This document shows positions 61,449 to 64,000 of a DNA stretch of 64,000 nt, piece by piece. Position numbers and translations under genes: made by a program. Every line of letters begins with the position of its first letter. Within the stretch, counting starts at the first letter, position 1. This DNA comes from Delphinapterus leucas (Eukaryota; Chordata; Mammalia; Artiodactyla; Monodontidae): positions 64,441,566-64,505,565 of the forward strand of contig NW_022098076.1 of assembly GCF_002288925.2 (NCBI RefSeq), in the 5' to 3' direction. The notes under the pieces were generated by a model that saw only the letters and a list, made by a program, of their open reading frames with translations, was not told the DNA's origin and searched no databases.

Positions 61449-64000
61449 ATTTTTTTTTAACATATGTACACACCCATGAAACCATCACGTAATTAAGATA
61501 CCCATTTTCCCAAATGTTTCCATGAGCTGTTTTATTATCTCTCCCTCATGCACCTCCCTATCCCACCCATGAACTGCTTTTTACTACTACGTATCAGTTT
61601 TTTTCTATCATTACATATCAGTAGATCTTCATGTACATGGAAGCTACGTCATGTCCTCTTTTATATTTGACTTCTTTCATTCAACGTATTTATTTTTGGA
61701 TTTATTGATGTTGCAGTCTGCATAAATAGCCTATTTTTATTGATAAGTAGTTTTCCTTATAAGGATATAGCACAATTGGTTTATTTGCCTGCCAGTGGAC
61801 TTTTAGGTTGTTTATACTTTTTGACTATGACAAATAAAGTTGCTATAAATACTTCTATATAATATTTTATGAACATACACTTTTATTTCTCTTGTGTAAA
61901 TATCTAAGAGTGGAATGGCTGGACCATATTATAAGTGTATGTTTAAACTAACAAATTGTTTTCAGAAATGGTTGTATGATCTTACATTTCTACCAGTGTT
62001 AGAGTTCCAGTGACTCTGCACCCTTGACAACATTTAGTATGGTTAAGCTTTTAAAATTGTAGCCATTTTAATAGATGTAGCTTATATTTATATTTCTCAT
62101 AACTAGTGGTGTTGAACATCTCTATGTGTGCTTATTTTATTTTCAGATATCTTCTTTGGTGAAAAGTCTGTTCAAAACTTTTGCCCATCTCATTAGGTTG
62201 TTTCCTTATTATTGAGTTTTAATGGTTCTGTATATATTCTGGGTACAAGTCTTCATCTGTTATATGATTTGACGATACTTTAGTCTGTGGCTTATCTTTT
62301 TGTTCTCTTAAAAATACGTATGGGAAGAATAGACGTTTTGATTTTCATGAAGTTCAGTTTATCAATTCATTTTTCTATGAGTCATGCTTTTGGTGTCATA
62401 GCTAAGAGCCCTTTGACTAATTCTTGGTTGCAAAGGATTTCTCCTATGCTTTCTTCTTGAAGTTTTCTAGTTTTAGGTTTTACAATCAGATCTGTGATCC
62501 ATTTTGAGCTAATTTTTGTGTAATGGGTGAGATATGGGTCTAAATTCATTTTTTTGCACATGGACATCTGGTTGTTTCAGTACGATTTTCTAGAGAGACT
62601 ACTGTTTTTCCACTGTATTGGCCTTTGAACTTTCTTGAAAAAAGGATGTCCATACTTGTGTGGGTTTATTTCTGGACTCATAGCTGTCTTGATTAATGTA
62701 GCTTTGTAATAATATTGTCTTGAAATTAGTGTTCCCTAACTTCCTTTTTTTAAAAATTGCTTTGGCTAGTCTAGATTCTTTGCATTTTCATAGAATCAAC
62801 GTGTCAATTCACAAAAAAAAAGGCTACTGGGAATTTGATGGGATTATGTTGAACATTAGGCTAATTTGGGGAGATTTTGCATCTTAACATTGTTGGGTCA
62901 TCCAATCCATGAAGAAGGTATATCTTTCTATTTATTTAATTCTTCTTTAAATTTTTTCAGAAATCTCTTGTGTTTTTAGTGTATAGGTATTTCACCTAAT
63001 TTTATTATAAGGTATTGCTTTTTTTAATTCCAATTTTTATTTTTTGTTACTATTATATAGTATACAGTTGATTTTTTTATATTGGTCTTGTATCCTGCAA
63101 CCTTGCTACACTCACTCATTAAACTGTTATATGTGTGGTGTGTGGGTGTGTATTAATCCTCTGTGTAGATAGTCTTGTCCTCTGTGAATAAATAATTTTA
63201 TTTATTTTTCCACTCTTGATTGCTTTTATGTTTTTGCTTGCCTTATTTCACTGGCTATATCCTCCAGTATAATGTTGAATAAAAGTGGTAAGCATGATTA
63301 TTTTTGTCTGGTTTCTGATCTTAGAGGGAAAGCATTCAATCTTTCACATTCAAGTAAAATGTTATGAAAAGTAGGCTTTTTCATGGATGCTCTTTCTCTG
63401 GTTGAGGAAATTTTCTTCTATTGCTAGTTTGCCAAGAAGTGGCTTTTTTAGGTTAGTTTAATTTTAAAAGCAGGTATGGATGCTGTATGTGTCAAATGCT
63501 TTTTCTGCTCCTATTAAGAGGGTTGTATGGTTTGTTTGTTTGTTTGTTTGTTTGTTTTTTGCAGTACGCGGGCCTCTCACTGTTGTGGCCTCTCCTGTTG
63601 CGGAGCACAGGCTCCGGATGCGCGGGCTCAGCGGCCATGGCTCACGGGCCCAGCCGCTTTGCGGCATGTGGGATCTTCCCGGACAGGGGCATGAACCCGT
63701 GTCCCCTGCATCGGCAGACGGACTCTCAACCACGGCGCCACCAGGGAAGCCCTATGGTTTTGATTTTTTTATTTTGTTAATATAGAAAATTACATTGATT
63801 CATTTTCAAATGTTAAACCATCCTTGAATACAGGTAGAATTGTAGTAAGTTTCACTTGGTCATGGTATATTATCCTTTTTGTATATTATTGAATTCAAAT
63901 TGCTAAAATTTTGCTCAGAATTTTTGCATCTATTTCTATAGTTTTCTATTCCTGTGATGCCTCTGTATGGTTGTCAGGGCCTCATAAAATGAATTGTGAA
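61449..64000 (-). mobile_element. Older L1, antisense, running off the window end
   Basis: From the T run at 61449-61458 the antisense 3' region continues into decayed ORF2. Recognisable pieces include a stretch coding residues like YTKISSKWITDLIVKPKTRK (62382-62567, minus), and nucleotide parallels to L1-A's RT region at 63080-63370. It is more diverged than L1-A and L1-B. The 5' part lies beyond 64000. Confidence 0.85.
63526..63760 (-). repeat. CHR-type SINE inside the older L1, 8-bp TSD (SINE 6)
   Basis: Flanks tatggttt at 63526-63533 and 63753-63760. The tail is a (TTTG)n run at 63533-63559. The body starts gcagtacgcgggcctctcac at 63562 and the head ends at 63752. CpGs are well kept. Overlapping 89-101 residue frames are SINE read-through. 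Confidence 0.92.

Overview
This window reads as cetacean (whale, dolphin or porpoise) nuclear DNA. It is AT-rich, mostly CpG-poor, has no supported protein-coding exon and is littered with retroposons. The diagnostic signal is six copies of the tRNA-Glu-derived CHR-type SINE, with its tRNA-like head, A/B-box remnants and T-rich (antisense A-rich) tail. Older residents are pan-mammalian: MIR, L2-like LINE ends, MER5-type hAT elements, MaLR LTRs and old L1 3' ends. All assignments are by eye from remembered consensus features; none was checked with a repeat library.

Layout. 1-5.4 kb: mostly unassigned DNA with one SINE, a MER5-like and a MIR piece. 5.47-11.50 kb: a nearly complete but decayed antisense L1 (L1-A) with target-site duplication (TSD). 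11.5-37.8 kb: largely unassigned sequence with a MER5 copy split by an L1 tail, an 84-bp mariner-type MITE split by a SINE, truncated L1 ends, MIRs, an L2-like piece, a MaLR LTR and another SINE. 37.86-44.36 kb: a second full-length antisense L1 (L1-B) carrying a nested SINE, an exact 277-bp duplication and a 10-N assembly gap. 44.4-61.4 kb: mostly unassigned, with a MaLR LTR, MIR/L2 pieces, a SINE and a 33-bp tandem repeat. 61.45-64 kb: an older antisense L1 running off the window, with a SINE inside it.

There is no operon, CRISPR array, rRNA or convincing functional RNA gene. The long ORFs are L1 ORF1/ORF2 remnants, SINE read-through or chance frames. Nearly all the lineage-specific insertions lie on the minus strand, which would fit an intron of a plus-strand gene, but no exon is present to confirm this.

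I found no new biological system. The observations most worth checking are the probable assembly duplication beside the gap, the nested-insertion chronologies with clean TSDs, two same-strand 6-kb L1s about 32 kb apart, a CpG-retaining non-repeat block near 30.4-30.7 kb, an unexplained pair of ~65-bp direct repeats, and a frame-preserving 33-bp tandem repeat.
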